This document shows, one piece after another, positions 10,831 to 23,160 of a stretch of 64,000 bases of DNA. Every line of letters starts with the position of its first letter. Position 1 is the stretch's first letter. Source of the DNA: Puffinus mauretanicus (lineage: Eukaryota > Chordata > Aves > Procellariiformes > Procellariidae); the NCBI GenBank assembly GCA_023333565.1, contig JAJKFH010002781.1, forward strand, positions 266,501 through 330,500. The letters run 5' to 3'. Under the pieces are notes generated by a model. That model made no database searches and was not told the DNA's origin. It saw only the letters and a list, made by a program, of their open reading frames with translations. Position numbers and translations under genes: made by a program.

Positions 10831-13800
10831 TTTCTTTGAATGCTTTGGTATAGATGGGCTTTAAACGGGAAGGGAATGATCCTGGCAGATACCGAGCGAT
10901 TCAGTTTTTCCAGAAAAGTGAGCTCTTTGATCTCTAGTGGATTCCCTGCATAAGCAAATCTTCCCCTAGCCTTCAGGGTATGTACCACAACTGCCTGATC
11001 AAGCTAGAAGAAAGTGAAACTTTTCTGAAAGCAATTCTGACAGGTTTTAGGGGCCTCTGAAGAATTAAATAAAAAAGAGGGTATTTTATAATGCATCTGC
11101 TTGCTATCTGCAGCACATGCTCCAGAAGGGCAGTACCTCACCCTGTCAATGTCTAATGAACTGTGCAGTTCCATATGATTTATCATTGCTGGTGTTCCAC
11201 CAGGAATGATCAGTAATATATTCTATATAATTTCTTTTTACTTCCAAAGGCACCCAGCAGGGTAGAGGAACTTTTATTAAATTGTTGCAAAAAAGTAGAA
11301 ACCCTTTCCATAATTTAACAGAGAAGACCTTAGTAGACTTGGTTTGTATTTTAAATGCTTAAAGTCAAAAGCAAAACCACTTTTCACATACAGTTTGTTT
11401 ATTTTTAAATAGAAGATCTCATGAAAAAAATTAAGAATTTATATGTGGGAAAGAGACTTCAGAGTGAATAGTATTAAAGGAGGAGATAAAACTTTAAAGA
11501 ATTTATTTTTTGCAATTCAGTTTAGACAATAAAGCCAGAAAAGCAAACTCCCTGAAGCTCTGAAAAAAGTTACAAACAGCGAAGTTTGGCTGAGACCCAG
11601 CTGCAGTACAATGTTGCCCTGTTTCTCCTGCCCTTCATCTTCCCACTCCCTCAAATGCCCTGCGTGAGACCTTCCGTTTTCAGGCATTAATTTTACGTTT
11701 TTTTCCCTGGCTCAGGAGCATAATGGAATGCAAAATTGTCTCCCCTGAAACAACCAAATTGTTTTGGGGGCAGAAGTGAAGGGAGAGGGCCAATTCTCTC
11801 GCTGAAAACCAGACCAATCTGAGCTATAATACATTTTGTGCCTCTCTCTATCACGATCACTTACGCTTCTCTGTTTTGTTTATTCTAACCACTGAGAAAA
11901 TTGTGCTGGAGAAATTTTCTTCTGATTAGTGATTAGGCACAAAGGGAAATTTGGACTGTCTTTCCCACTCATTCCTTTTCCTTTGTGCTAAGCTCACACC
12001 AGCACTTACACTTTCTCACCAGACTTTCCTGAGAAGGCTCGCTCTTGTGTGCTGCATTCACACTCCCCAAATAACATGGAGATCAGATGTTTGCCCCTTG
12101 ACCAAGGGTGTTTTGGAGTTGGAAATGTGAGATCTATTTTGCTTTTCTAAATCTCCGAGATCACTGTGGGAAATGGCTGATGCCGGCTGGGGAACAACCG
12201 ACAACACCCGCCGCGCAGACCTTGCAAAGGAGCAAGGGGCTTCTGCCCACAAAGTCCGAACACAAGAGTCAGAGCACAGCGGCATACCAGATTGTCTTCT
12301 TCAAGTGTATTTAAATCCTAATTGACCTCTGGAGCTTAGGAGAGGCAGCTGGACAATCAAGAGTAGGAGGTTATACAGGAGCAAAGCAAAGATGCCTTTC
12401 ACATGTTGTTTAACCCCCCCAGCCTCTTCTCCCGGGAGGCAAATGGCAGGACACATTCACCTCCCCGTAGCTGTCCAGTCACCCCACCACACACAAAGCA
12501 AACATGGCAGAAAGGCCTTTGTAGCTTTTATGAGAAGGAAGAAGTGCACCCACTGCAGCACCCACTGAATTTAATGTTGGGGATTTGGGTTTTTTTTTGA
12601 GAGAGTAGAAAAGAAGGGGAAAGAAGCTGCTGTTTTTTTCCTGATTTTATATAGGAGGCATTTACCTGAGAGGCAGCTGTGTATATGCTGTTTAGCACAC
12701 CTTACTCTTTCACCTTCCCCAGCAGAAAAATGTTGCTGCAGACACATAAAAATAGGTGTTTGAAAACCCAACTCTTAGAAAAATCATGCCGGGGGGAGAG
12801 GAAAAGAGAGAGACATGGCGAGCCTGTCATGCGATTAGGATTTTTTTCTCCACAGGGGATTTTTCTGCCCTTGCCTCGCTTTTCTTTTAGGCCAGCCCTC
12901 CCTCTACCCCATGGCCCCCAGTGTTTATCATCTCACCCAACTTGCCCAGTTACCCCACAGGAGCTGTGACTGCTTTCCGACTTCGGAAGTGGGAGGGGGG
13001 TGAAGTGGTCCCGCGCTGCGATCATCCAGAGGCTGCTTGCGAAAACTTTGATTTCTAACATGTTTACTAAGCTCTGTGGCCACTTTGATCTGTTTAAAGG
13101 TAACTTAAACATGCCTACAAAGGTAAATTAAAGGAAAGTATTTTAAGAATGTATTCTTTCTGTGCTCGTGGGAGTTGCAGGGCAGCAAATGGAGAGCAGT
13201 GGGCAGAGCCTGGCCCTTGGTGTTTCCTGCCTGGGAAGAGGTGAATGGGGCAGGGCTGGGGAGGAGGTGGATGGAGGGAGGAGGAGGATGGGGAGGGGTA
13301 TTCCCCCACAGTTAACACAGGCAATAAATTTCTTAGAGGCCAAACTAGAACTCCAGATTTTCATCCTTATTTAAGCTGATGACAAAAAATGAAGCGTCAG
13401 CATCTCAGTCTCTGAGTTCTAGAAAAAGCAAAAGCATTGCCGTTCAAAAGTTTTTGTAGCTCTTACTAACAGACTGTTAATTTAAACAAAATATCTCCTT
13501 AGGCCTTAGTTGGCCAGTACAAGTGACTGAACAATGTTCTTTCTAGAACCTCATTTCAGGACATACATCAAGTGCATAGGTGGCATGAGAGGGTTTAAAA
13601 TAGGATTGGAGAAGGATATCAGCACCTTAGTTGTCCAACATGTGGGACTTGCACTAAGAGCAGGGAGGGATTTGTTTTGAAACTCTGTCCCTACACAAGC
13701 GTTCGTGGTCTGTATTCTGGTCTGTGCCTGCCTGGGACATGTCTTTTCTGGCCCAGGTTGCTTGATGCTCCAGTCACACATTTAGCAGCCTTCTAAGTGT

Positions 13801-15639
13801 TCTTCAGCTATTTCTCCCCTGCTGTCAGTATCCACTGAGAAGAATGCCTAGAACAGCTTACAGAGGAGCACAGAGGAGGCCCATTTCCCACAGCACTTAC
13901 AAGAGTGTATGAGTGAAGCCTACTTTACCCTTCAAATGGTTTGGAGTTGGTCCTTAGCTTTACATTGCTGAAAGCACTTGTTGGTCTCATATGGACCCAC
14001 TGGACTCTGATGCACCTTCTTGTGTGGGAGAAGAATTTAGACTTAATTTAAGGGTAGCTCCTATCCTCAGCTAGACACCTCATTAAAACTTGGAGTCACT
14101 ATGATGCCTCTGGATCACTTTGCTTTGTCAGTGGTCACATCTCTGTCCTGAAATGATATGTTTTTTGTTAAAAATTGTCTAGTAGGTAGATGAGGAGGTT
14201 CTCTCAGTAAAGTCCTTTCATATAAGTACAGTTAAGCACTGGGAGAACCTCTTCTGATGCCTGCTTCGTTATTTTAAGCAGTGGTTGCTTCATACAAACT
14301 CACAATTAATAAGAGCTTTAAGCATTGTGTTCCCCTTGCTCTCCTTTTGTGTGGCCCTGTGAATCTGTCTGTAGTTATGAGTGTCCAAACTTCTTCAGTA
14401 GGAAGACTGAGAGTCTTATTTCCTCTCCTCGAGTCCCCTATACATTGAGATGAGGATGCTCTCGGGATATAGTCTCAGGCAGGGCCATTTCAGCAGGTAC
14501 CTTGAAGCAGTGTATTCACCGTGCAGTTACAAGTGGCACACTTAGCAAAGGAAGGACTTGCTTCTTTCCTGGGGAATAAGAAACACCCTATCTTAACAGG
14601 TAAGACAACTCTTCACTGTGGTCTGGAAGGGAATCACCAAAGCCTGTTTCACCTGTGGTGCAGCCAGAGATTAAACTGTGAGCTTACAGTGCATTGTTCC
14701 TTAGCGTGCCAACAGAAACTCACCCTGAAGGTGGTGAGCCTGCGAGAGACATCGACTTCTCACGAGTCATCTCAGGCCACCACAGTACGTGTCTCCAGCT
14801 CCCCTCTAACACTCCCACCTGCTGGGTACCTACCAAAACTTGGTGGGGGCTAACACAGTGGATATTTTGTCTGGGGTGATCCCCTCACTGCATGACAAGT
14901 GTGGTGTCTCTGTTGTGTTATTCTGGTGTCTGCTCTGCTTGCTTCATGTTTGCGCTGTACTTCTTGCTCCGTAGCTGGGTCTGTAAAACAAAAATAATAG
15001 CTTTGCTTTACTGACAAGGCAGCTGATGATAGGTTTTTAACCACACTCTGGTTTTATTGAATGTCAGTCACTGATTTGAGTTCATCTAAGTTTCACTTCC
15101 TTCTCAACTCTGTAATCTGTTTTTCTTTGTACAATATTGATTTTTTAGAAAGGAGAGCCAAAATCAATTAAAACCAAACAATTTTTGACACTTTGGGCTT
15201 TCTGCCATGGTACCAGTTAATCACATGTTCATAAATATGCTAACATATGGGTCAGAAAGATGACATTAAAATTTAATGCACTTGGGGAAAATAAATTAAA
15301 AAGGTCTGTTGGAAAGGTTTTGCCATAGTTCTCTTCCTGCAGTCTGTCAGAGGATGCATAAACCTGTGACCTCTTTTGTACACAATTACAATGTATCTCC
15401 TCTATCTAAAGCCGGATAATTACAAGGTTACACAGTCCCTTGTCAGGCTGAAGAAAAGGTTACTCTCATTTTCTTCTAAAGGCTTCAGGGTAATGCTGTG
15501 CGCTGGAAAGGTGCGCAGTCATTTAATCCGGTGTGAATGGAGAGGAGGGATGGTGTCTCTTGACATTGCTGCTTAGTTACTAATGAAATGACAACTCTGA
15601 ATTTATGTTCTCGTTAGCACTATCATTCTCCTTACGCAG

Positions 15640-15790
15640 GCAGCGTGTGTGTGAGCGAGTGCGTGTGTCTCCGGGCTGTGACGCGTATGTGTGCAGGGCG
15701 GCGGCGTATGTGTGCGGGGCGTATTGGTGGCTGCTCGCGTGGCCTTTGGGCTTCCGCTGCTGGCCACGTGAAAGGCTGAAATGGAGCAGG
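15640..15790. promoter_or_regulatory. Small CpG-rich islet with short tandem duplication
   Basis: By hand I count about 16 CpG dinucleotides in 150 bases, against very few in flanking DNA. An 18-bp word GCGTATGTGTGCRGGGCG occurs twice (15683-15700 and 15704-15721, one difference), and an E-box CACGTG lies at about 15766-15771. It could be a weak unmethylated promoter, an enhancer, or simply a GT-rich minisatellite with high CpG. A plus-strand 82-codon frame (15605-15853) spans it and is not credible as protein. Confidence 0.35.
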
Positions 15791-18271
15791 TCAGGAGAAA
15801 TCAGGGCTTCACACGTTCTATCTCTGCTAATTCACTGTTCTTCTCCCCTTTAAGACTTGCCCGTCCTCCCAATTAAGCAGCATCCAGTATGCAGGTTTGT
15901 CCGCGGAGATTAGCTGGAGCCAATGCTCGGTGATTCCCCCTGGTGACCCTGCTGTTTCTTCAGGATTTAAGCTATAAGATTTTTAATGAAGTGCCTAAGA
16001 CTGGTTGGGAAGATAACCTTCCGAACAGGAACCGGCACAGTGCAGTCAAACTGGACATCTGCCAGATGGCAGAAAAATGAGTCAAATCCACCCCTGAGTA
16101 GTCAGCTGGATTGAGCCCGGGAATTTCTTTTGAGCTGTATCTGAGAGGCATGCCCAGTCCCTTGCCTTCAGCATTAAAGCTGGGTGACTATGTAAGTGAT
16201 ACCCTAGCCCAGCACAGCCTTAGTCACTTCAAAGGGAGTCGGTCAGTCTGGGAGCGTGGTGGGCTCAGGCTGAGTCCAGTGCTTTACTCCAGACCTGCCC
16301 CTGACCAAAATGGTGATGCAAAAACTGAGGAGTGAGATGGACGTCTTTCCCTCCGAGGGAGAATCTGTCACAGAACGGCCAGTACACTGCAAATGCCCGT
16401 GTGCTGCTGAATAGGTGCCAGTAACACAGGCAGAGCAACCGTGAACTTTTGGACAGGAAAAGAATGGGAAGCGATGGATATAGCACAGCTACAGATGGGC
16501 AAATGTGTTCACATGTTAAATGGTGCTGCAAATTACAGAAGAAGAGAAGTTAATGTTTAAAGGCCTTTAAATTCATCAGCTCACCCACACCCAGTTTAAT
16601 TTATCTCTCTGCTATAGCAATGCCAGCCACAAGATACGATGGATTCCTCGTTACGATGCGTGATGCTCCAGATCTTTGCTCCCATACAGTGACTCTCTGT
16701 CCCGAGCAGGAGGAAAAATTCTCTTCTTTTTCTTGCCCCTGCACCAATGCTGGTGACCTCCCTGAAGTAGTTTAGTGAAAGATGAGAAATATCCAGTACA
16801 AAGTCAGCAGCTATTACAGCCAACTCACAGCAGACTAGAATATCATGGACCACCTGTAACAGCTCTGTGAGTGCTGGATTTGCTTCTGAGCAGCACTGAC
16901 TGCCTTTTACGCTGAGCTTGTGGCAAAACTACCGGTCTGTAGGACTCAGCATGCCAGGCTGCTTTCTGTGCTCTGATCCTAGGATCCTGAAATAGTGTTT
17001 AACACTTAATGCAATCAGCAAGACTAATAATTAGAACTGCATCTGAGGAATACTTGGAAAGCGTGCAAAAAAAAAAAGAAGAAAAAATGGAAATGGTATT
17101 TCCCTGGAGTTTTTCTTGGTATTTTCCACTTGTGACCCATCACCTGTCCTGCTCTAGTGAAGACAAAGTACTGATGCCCTGCAGTAAGGGGGATGCCCAC
17201 TGGATGTCATGATTGCTCCACAAAAGTGCAAACACAGTGTAATTTATCTAGCAGTCAAAATGTTATTCCTGAGAGGAAGCAATTTTAGGACGTATGTTTT
17301 GTGTAGTTATTCTCTCTCTCTCTTTCAGCCTCTCATCTATACACACACATAAATCCTCGGATTTCTTTAACTGTGCAGAGTCAGTAAGCCATAGCTAAAA
17401 CCCTGTGTCTGTTGGGTTATATGTGAATTGTGTGAAAACAAAACAATGACTTAATGTTGTTCAAATAAATTACATAGGAGAAGAGTCTTGCAACTGATTT
17501 CAGAAAAAGTTAGTCACCCACATACTTTTGAAAATCAGAGTCTTATTGCCATGATTAATGAGAGAGAGGGAGAGTCTGTAATTGCAATCAAATAGATTCA
17601 ATCACTTAATTCAGTGATTAATGAGAATAACAAATTGTATGTGGGTCATCTCAACTTTAGACTCATGCCCTGCCTGTAAGTTCTTTACAGAGAGAAAGCA
17701 AATAAGAAACGAACCAAAAAAACCCCTTACTTTCCCCTTGCCAAAAACTCTTCTCCAAATATCTGAACTCATAGTGCATAGAAAATATAACTGCAAATGC
17801 CTACATTCTGCGAATGTCAGTAGTGGGTAGCTCTTATTTTAATTTACTATTTAAATGTATTAAACATAAAAGGAATCTTGTTAAATGTCATAATCATAAT
17901 GACAATCCAAATGAAATTAGCTAGAAGAGTCAATTAGATTCAGAGGCCAAGCAGGAAGCAAAATGAGTCACCGGGAAAGGAGGATCCCCCAGACACCACA
18001 CAGCATGGATTACAGTCTTAAATGTCATGTGGAAATGAATACAGTGCTAATGTTCTCCTATTTCAGGGTAGGTTATTTGCTCAGTCTCCAGAAGGCAAGT
18101 TTTCATTTTTTTCTTGAAGGATTAGGCAAACCTGTGGACTAGGTAAACACAGAAATTGTGCAGCAGTACCAGGCTACCTGAATTGTAAGCACACAAAGAC
18201 TGTTCGGATGCACAAAGATTAATTTGTAGAAATGAAGCTGACACTTATGCAGAAATTATAAATGTTTTCAG
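15791..18271. other. Non-coding sequence
   Basis: No gene or transposon was recognised. Short CT, poly-A and CA runs occur near 17070, 17311-17324 and 17340. A homeodomain-word-rich block at 17540-17640 is listed separately. The open frames, up to 88 codons, show no domains. Confidence 0.55.
17540..17640. promoter_or_regulatory. Enhancer-like block with duplicated GATTAATGAGA
   Basis: GATTAATGAGA occurs at 17553-17563 and again, with its flank, at about 17616-17626. Between them lie GTAATTGCAATCAAAT and CACTTAATTCAG, POU/homeodomain-like words. A second AT-rich group, including CATAATCATAATGACA, follows near 17890. The pattern is that of a conserved enhancer, but without alignment it remains inference. 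Confidence 0.28.
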
Positions 18272-18865
18272 TCATAGAATCATAGAATCATTTAGGTTGG
18301 AAAAGACCTTTAAGATCATCAAGTCCAACCGTTAACCTAGCACTGCCAAGTCCACAACTAAACCATATCCCTAAGCACCACATCTACACGTCTTTTAAAT
18401 ACCTCCAGGGATGGGGACTCCACCACTTCCCTGGGCAGCCTCTTCCAATGCTTGACCACTCTTTCGGTGAAGAAATTTTTTCCAATGTCCAATCTAAACC
18501 TCCCCTGGCACAACTTGAGGCCATTTCCTCTTGTCCTATCGCTGGTTACTTGGGAGAAGAGACCAACACCCACCTCGCTACAACCTCCTTTCAGGTAGTT
18601 GTAGAGCGCGATGAGGTCTCCCCTCAGCCTCCTCTTCTCCAGACTAAATAACCCCAGTTCCCTCAGCCGCTCCTCATAAGACTTATGCTCTAGACCCTTT
18701 TCCAGCTTCGTTGCTCTTCTCTAGACATGCTCCAGCACCTCAATGTCTTTCTTGTAGTGAGGGGCCCAAAACTCAACACAGTATTTGAGATGCGGCCTCC
18801 CCAGTGCCGAGTACAGGGGCACAATCACTTCCCTACTCCTGCTGGCCACACTATTTCTGATACAG
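18272..18865 (-). mobile_element. CR1 LINE, 5'-truncated, minus strand
   Basis: CR1 is the dominant non-LTR retrotransposon of birds. The left edge carries two copies of the TCATAGAA-type octamer (ATTCTATGA on the element strand), the diagnostic CR1 3' terminus, followed by the typical antisense text of the 3' UTR and end of ORF2. Similarity runs to about 18865, after which the sequence is unique, so the copy is cut at its 5' end and keeps only about 0.6 kb. It lacks a promoter, ORF1 and the endonuclease and reverse-transcriptase core, so it is dead. CR1 typically leaves little or no target duplication; none was identified. Divergence looks moderate, with a readable ORF2 tail. Confidence 0.95.
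18358..18600 (-). pseudogene. CR1 ORF2 C-terminal remnant
   Basis: The minus-strand frame ending in TAG at 18358 encodes the characteristic C-terminus of avian CR1 ORF2, with words such as [26 protein letters not shown] and [20 protein letters not shown]. In intact elements this tail follows the reverse-transcriptase domain. Only about 80 codons remain, and the methionine at 18573 is internal to the original protein and not a true start. The frame is still open, which suggests the insertion is not very old. It is a transposon relic, not a host gene. Confidence 0.88.
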
Positions 18866-20049
18866 TCCTCTTATTTTCAGTATCAAAATAGTTGGTATTC
18901 AGGTGTGACCAGAAGGGAGAAAGGAGGTGGAAAAGAAATGCATTTGTGAACAGGATAGATAAATTGTTGTCATTTAACGAAGAGACAATATTAGTCCTTT
19001 TCCTCTCTGTCTCTGGCTTTACTTTCCTGAAATGCTGATGGAGGCAGTTCCACGATCCTCCTCTATACGTACATTGGCCATTCCTACCAACACTGCTGTC
19101 TCCAGTAACAGGACTTACAGACCTCAGCAACAGATATTTTCCTTATTGGTCCATCTCATGTAGTCGTATGTCTTGTAATTTTTATGGACTGTACAAGTAC
19201 TTATTCTTTGGCCCAGATCTTTTTCAAGATCAACTTTCCAGTTTGCATTCTACTGTCATATTTATTCAGCAAAGAACAACTTCAGATTATGATTGTGTTG
19301 TTTTAAGTCTTTTCTGTCACCCAGTCACTAATATTTTGCAACTATCTGCAGCAGAAGGAGGCCAGAGTAAAGGTACAAGATTAACTTATAGCTTGCAGAT
19401 AACTTCAGAACTACTTCAAGGGTGACAGGATACCATTTAAACATTATGTAAGTTAAAACTAGAAAAGGCCTTACAGTTTCTAAAATATAAGCATACAAAT
19501 GTTATTCCTATCTTGTCCCCCTCTCCCTTTAACTTGCAATTCATAGTAGGACTTCTCTTATCTTTGCCTCTTTTTTCTTCAGTCTCAACATGAAAGATTA
19601 TGAAGGACAAAATGAGAATAGCAAGTTCACCAAGTGAAAGTGACTCTTGATTACTTAAATTTCTGGTGGATGATTTATCTTTTACAACACAGCTCTTGAG
19701 GGCACTAAAAACATGAGCAATGGCTTTGCAGTTTAATGTTTTAACTATTTTGCCCTTGCTTTGAACGTGGCAGATGAATTTTCTTGTCATGGGAAGCAGA
19801 AAGGAGAAGCTCGGCTGGGATGGCCCAGGCATCAAGCAAAGACCTGTTCTCCTTCAAGATGTGGCTGATGGTCTCCAGTGTCTGTGCCTCCCAACAGCTC
19901 TGTGCCTTTCCTGGGTCTGCCCCATTCATTTTGGGATAGAGTGGTTGGGAAAGCTGTGGGTGAACAGTGGTTTTGAGCTATGCCACAGTGATGTTTTGTG
20001 CTTGTTTTCATTCTCTTCCTCCTATTCCTAACCTCTTTTTGTCTTTCCA
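18866..20049. other. Unique spacer between two CR1 copies
   Basis: About 1.2 kb of AT-rich sequence without a recognised repeat. Frames of 132 codons (19437-19835, minus) and 101 codons (18825-19130, minus) have no domain, and the latter starts inside the CR1. I see no regulatory signal beyond chance. Confidence 0.5.
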
Positions 20050-21545
20050 ACTACTGAACATTGAGCTGACATTTCAGGAAATTATCCAGAGTTATTCTGA
20101 GACCTCTTTCATGAATTGTTAATGTAGAGCCCATCATTGCATATGTATAGTTAGGATTGTTATTTTGCCATGTGCATTACTTTGCATTTATTGACATTGA
20201 ATATCTTCTGCCATTTATTACCCCATCACTCAGTACCATGAGAGCTTTCTGCAAGTCTTTGAGGTCAGTTTGGGTTTGATTTTCCTGAACACTTTTCTAC
20301 CAGCTGAAAATTTGCCACCTCACTAAAAGAGATTCATTACATTAATAGCAACAAACAGACTTTTACAGTTCATTTATGAATATATGGTGAACAGAGCTGG
20401 CTTTAGCCCTGAAACATACTCCCTGTGGGATAACCTCTCTCCACTGTAAAAACTGACCAGCCACAATTTTTGACTGCTCAGCTTTTAAAGTAACAATTAT
20501 TAATTAGTGGGCTCCCTCTCTCTTCTTCCATGACAGTTTAATATCTTTGAGAGCTTTTAGTGCCCAAGCTTTTCAAAAGCTTTTGGGAAATTCAGGTACA
20601 TGATATAACCATGTCACTCCCCTCCACATGCTCACTGATCTCTTAACAGAGCATCAATAGCTTTCTGAAGCATCTCTTTGCCTTAAAAAGCCACGTTGGA
20701 TCTTGCTTTTCTCCAATATATCTATGTATCTATGCTCATCCCCATGAGGAAGGGCTCTGGTGACAGTGAGTCCTATAGCTCTTGCAGGAAGGACACCATG
20801 GGGAAGAGTTAATTTAGCGTTTCTCCTTCAGATTCATCTTCCTTGAGTGCTCCTTTTAGATATAAGTAAGACTTTTCAGCCTGACTTGTTCTCTGGCAGC
20901 CTTCCAGATATTGTTGTTTGGAAAAGTTAGTATTTTTGATTTTTTTAGTTCTTTAACAAGTGTTTTTGACCCATCTGATAAGGTTTTACAGGCAACTTCT
21001 TAGAATTTAGGCTGTTTTTTATTTTTCTCATTTAGACCTTTTTTTTTTTTAAAAAAAAAGATCCCTTTTTATCACTAATGGCAGCATTTACTCTGCCATT
21101 TAACACTGTTGGCTTTTATTGTGGTCAGATGGTAATCTTTTCTCATGGGCAATGCATTCTGAGCCTTTAATATGCAATCTGTAAAGAATTCCATAAATTT
21201 GGCCTCCTACATGCATTTTGTGCCTCTGCCAGTCCATTGAACTCCCTTCTGTGTAGCCTTCCCATTCTCCTCTCTTTGAAATTAAATACTCCCATGAGGC
21301 TTCTGTATTTTGAATACATTTTATGTACCTTACGGTTACTAACTTGGGGTGGCTGTTTCATATCGATATGGAACAGCTACTGTGCCTTGCTTGGGTTAAA
21401 ATCTTGACTGGAGAGAACTGGTTTATCTGACCAGGTGGTTCAAGAAGTAAGGATTCTTGTTGCTTAATAATCTGACTGCAGCATCTCTCCTGAGTGTGAA
21501 TTTACTTAGGTCATAAGGGGCCAGACTAAACTATTTGTACTACTA
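20050..21545 (-). mobile_element. Old CR1-type LINE fragment, minus strand
   Basis: The antisense text follows the order of an old archosaur/turtle-type CR1 over about 1.5 kb. Recognisable stations include TTTGCATTTATTGACATTGA (near 20190), TTTGCCACCTCACT (near 20310), CATTTATGAATAT (near 20371), CTCTCTCCACTGTAAAAACT (near 20434), CCTTGAGTGCTCCTTTTAG (near 20841) and GAAATTAAAT (near 21279). It is heavily diverged, with many indels and stops, and no frame survives. The left edge near the ORF2 end is approximate. The right edge abuts the ERV LTR at about 21550, which suggests the LTR inserted in or beside it. It is clearly much older than the CR1 copies at 18272 and 63808. The identification is from remembered family text, not an alignment. 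Confidence 0.75.
21039..21059. repeat. Poly-T/poly-A palindromic tract
   Basis: Twelve T followed directly by nine A form a perfect T(n)A(n) inverted tract inside the old CR1 fragment. It probably arose by slippage after insertion; it is prone to sequencing-length error. Confidence 0.75.
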
Positions 21546-21550
21546 TTCCT

Positions 21551-22127
21551 ATGGTGGATTGACCTCAGCCAGCAGCAAACACCCATCCAACATCTCTCTT
21601 AATCCCCTGGTCCCATGGGATGCGGGTAAAACAGAAGGAAGGTAAGAAGACTCGTGGATCGAGATAATGACAGTTTAACAGGGAAAGGAGAAGCTGTGCG
21701 CACAAGCAAAGCAAAAAGAGGAATTCATTCACTACTTCCCATCGGCAGGCAAGTGTCCAGCCACTTCCAGCAAAGCAGGGCCTCAGCACGTGTAATGATT
21801 TCCTTGGGAAGAGAAATACCATAACCACAAATAACCCCCTTTCCTTGAGCTTTTATTGCCGAGAATGATGACATATGGTATGGAATATCCCTTTGGTCAA
21901 TTCATGTCAGCTCTCCTGGCTGTGTCCCCTCCCAGCCTCTTGCCCACTCCCAGCCTACTCACTTTGGGGAAGGGAGAGAAGAGAGAAAGCCTTGACACCG
22001 TGCGAGCACTGTTTCAGCAATAGCCAAAACATTGGTGTGTTATTAGCGCTGTTTTAACTACAAATCCAAAGCACAGTACCATACTGGCTGCTATGAAGAA
22101 AGTTAAGTCCATCCCAGCAAGACACAG
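21551..22127 (-). mobile_element. Avian ERV LTR (3' LTR), minus strand
   Basis: The segment matches, in antisense, a long terminal repeat widespread in birds. Recognisable words include CTTCTTTCTTAACTCC-like start text at 22090-22127, CCAAAGGGATATTCCATACC on the element strand (near 21878-21897), a GGAGGGGACACAGCC-like stretch (near 21925) and the terminal CTGCTGGCTGAGGTCAATCC (near 21554-21573). An AATAAAAG word near 21850 could be the TATA box or the poly-A signal. A purine-rich tract lies just outside its 5' edge, showing that this is the 3' LTR of a copy with internal sequence to the right. The 5' LTR was not found within the window, so the provirus is truncated or rearranged. Edges are good to about 10 bases. 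Confidence 0.85.
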
Positions 22128-22128
22128 T

Positions 22129-22146
22129 ACAATCTCCACCCCTTAT
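22129..22146 (-). other. Polypurine tract of the ERV
   Basis: On the element strand the sequence AATAAGGGGTGGAGATTG lies directly upstream of the LTR. Retroviruses use such a purine-rich run to prime plus-strand DNA synthesis immediately before the 3' LTR. Its position supports the LTR orientation and boundary. Confidence 0.65.
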
Positions 22147-22701
22147 TCCATACCATTCGCATCATCCTTAGGTCCCACCTTATCTGATATGTCCAAGTAT
22201 CCTCTCACCATCCCATTCATATATTGCTTCATTTCTATACCCTACTCAGATCTTTCCACTTACCTACTTAATCCACACCCCATTACAATATTTCATCCTT
22301 CTGTCCCATACCTTTCTTTTTCCTTTCCATTCTGTCTGTTTCTCATTCCCAAAGTTCCCTCTTACTGACGCTAACAACTTATACCATATAGTTAAAAAAT
22401 ATTTACATCCAACAGTCAGGCTTATACATCCACATTAACCACTATCACCTGTCCCTTGACACACACATATATTATTCCCCCAAACCATGTCCCTGGCCCC
22501 TCGAATGTCCATAAAAACAGTTGATGACTTGGGCCCCATCTGTCAAGGTGGTTGCTCAGGATAGGAGAAGCAGTGTGTTGGATTGTTGGGCACTAAGACC
22601 AACTTGAATTGGGCCACTGCTGCACTCATCCAGTTCCTTGTGAGGTTCATTCTGTGTCGGTTCAAGTGGTTCCTGCTGTAGTGCTTCCTATACAGTTCCA
22701 A

Positions 22702-23160
22702 TCATGCATTATTTCCCCCCAAGGTTGAATTTCCTTGAGATACACACTGGATTTTCCCACCCTTCCTCATTACCCACCAAGTGCACCTAGGTCCTTGAAT
22801 GAAGACAATCCCATGAATGGGTTTGCCTTTTCCCAAGGGAAGAGCAACCCCCACTACCTTTCCCAGCCGTTTCCCTATGTGCACTGTGGGGACCTTACCT
22901 CTTCCCACAGTATGTAGGGGCTTTATTTGGGCAGGACCAGGATGCTTAGCAGATCCTCTGTTGTTAACCAGCAAAGTGGCTTCTGCTAAATTTACATCCC
23001 AGTGCTTTAATTTCCTGGTGCTTAATACTCCCAGCATAGTCTTTAATAGCCCATTATGTCATTCAATCTTTCTGGAGGCTTGTGGGCGATAGGGAATGTG
23101 ATACACCCAACCAATGCTGTGTTTCTCAGCCCAGGAGTCTATGAGGTTATTTTGGAAATG
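22702..23160 (-). pseudogene. ERVL-like integrase (pol C-terminal) remnant
   Basis: The frame open from 23037 down to 22702 continues upstream in the same frame to about 23160, interrupted by at least one in-frame stop (TGA near 23064). Upstream of that stop the words HIPYRPQAS and KIE match the catalytic-core end of ERVL integrases, including the glutamate of the D,D,E triad. Downstream are the tail words KHWDVNLAEAT, NNRGSA and CTWWVM. In life integrase joins proviral DNA to the host chromosome; this copy lacks the N-terminal zinc domain and the first catalytic aspartates in readable form, so it is inactive. It is host-genome fossil sequence. Confidence 0.78.

Larger units (their letters stand above)
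6431..15630. other. Non-coding sequence with embedded enhancer-like blocks
   Basis: No coding gene, RNA gene or young transposon was recognised. GC content rises modestly at about 8530-8880, where overlapping minus-strand frames of 84 and 95 codons occur, but these have no domain and CpG density there is low. Enhancer-like blocks inside this stretch are listed separately. The remaining sequence is AT-rich with short homopolymers only. Confidence 0.5.
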
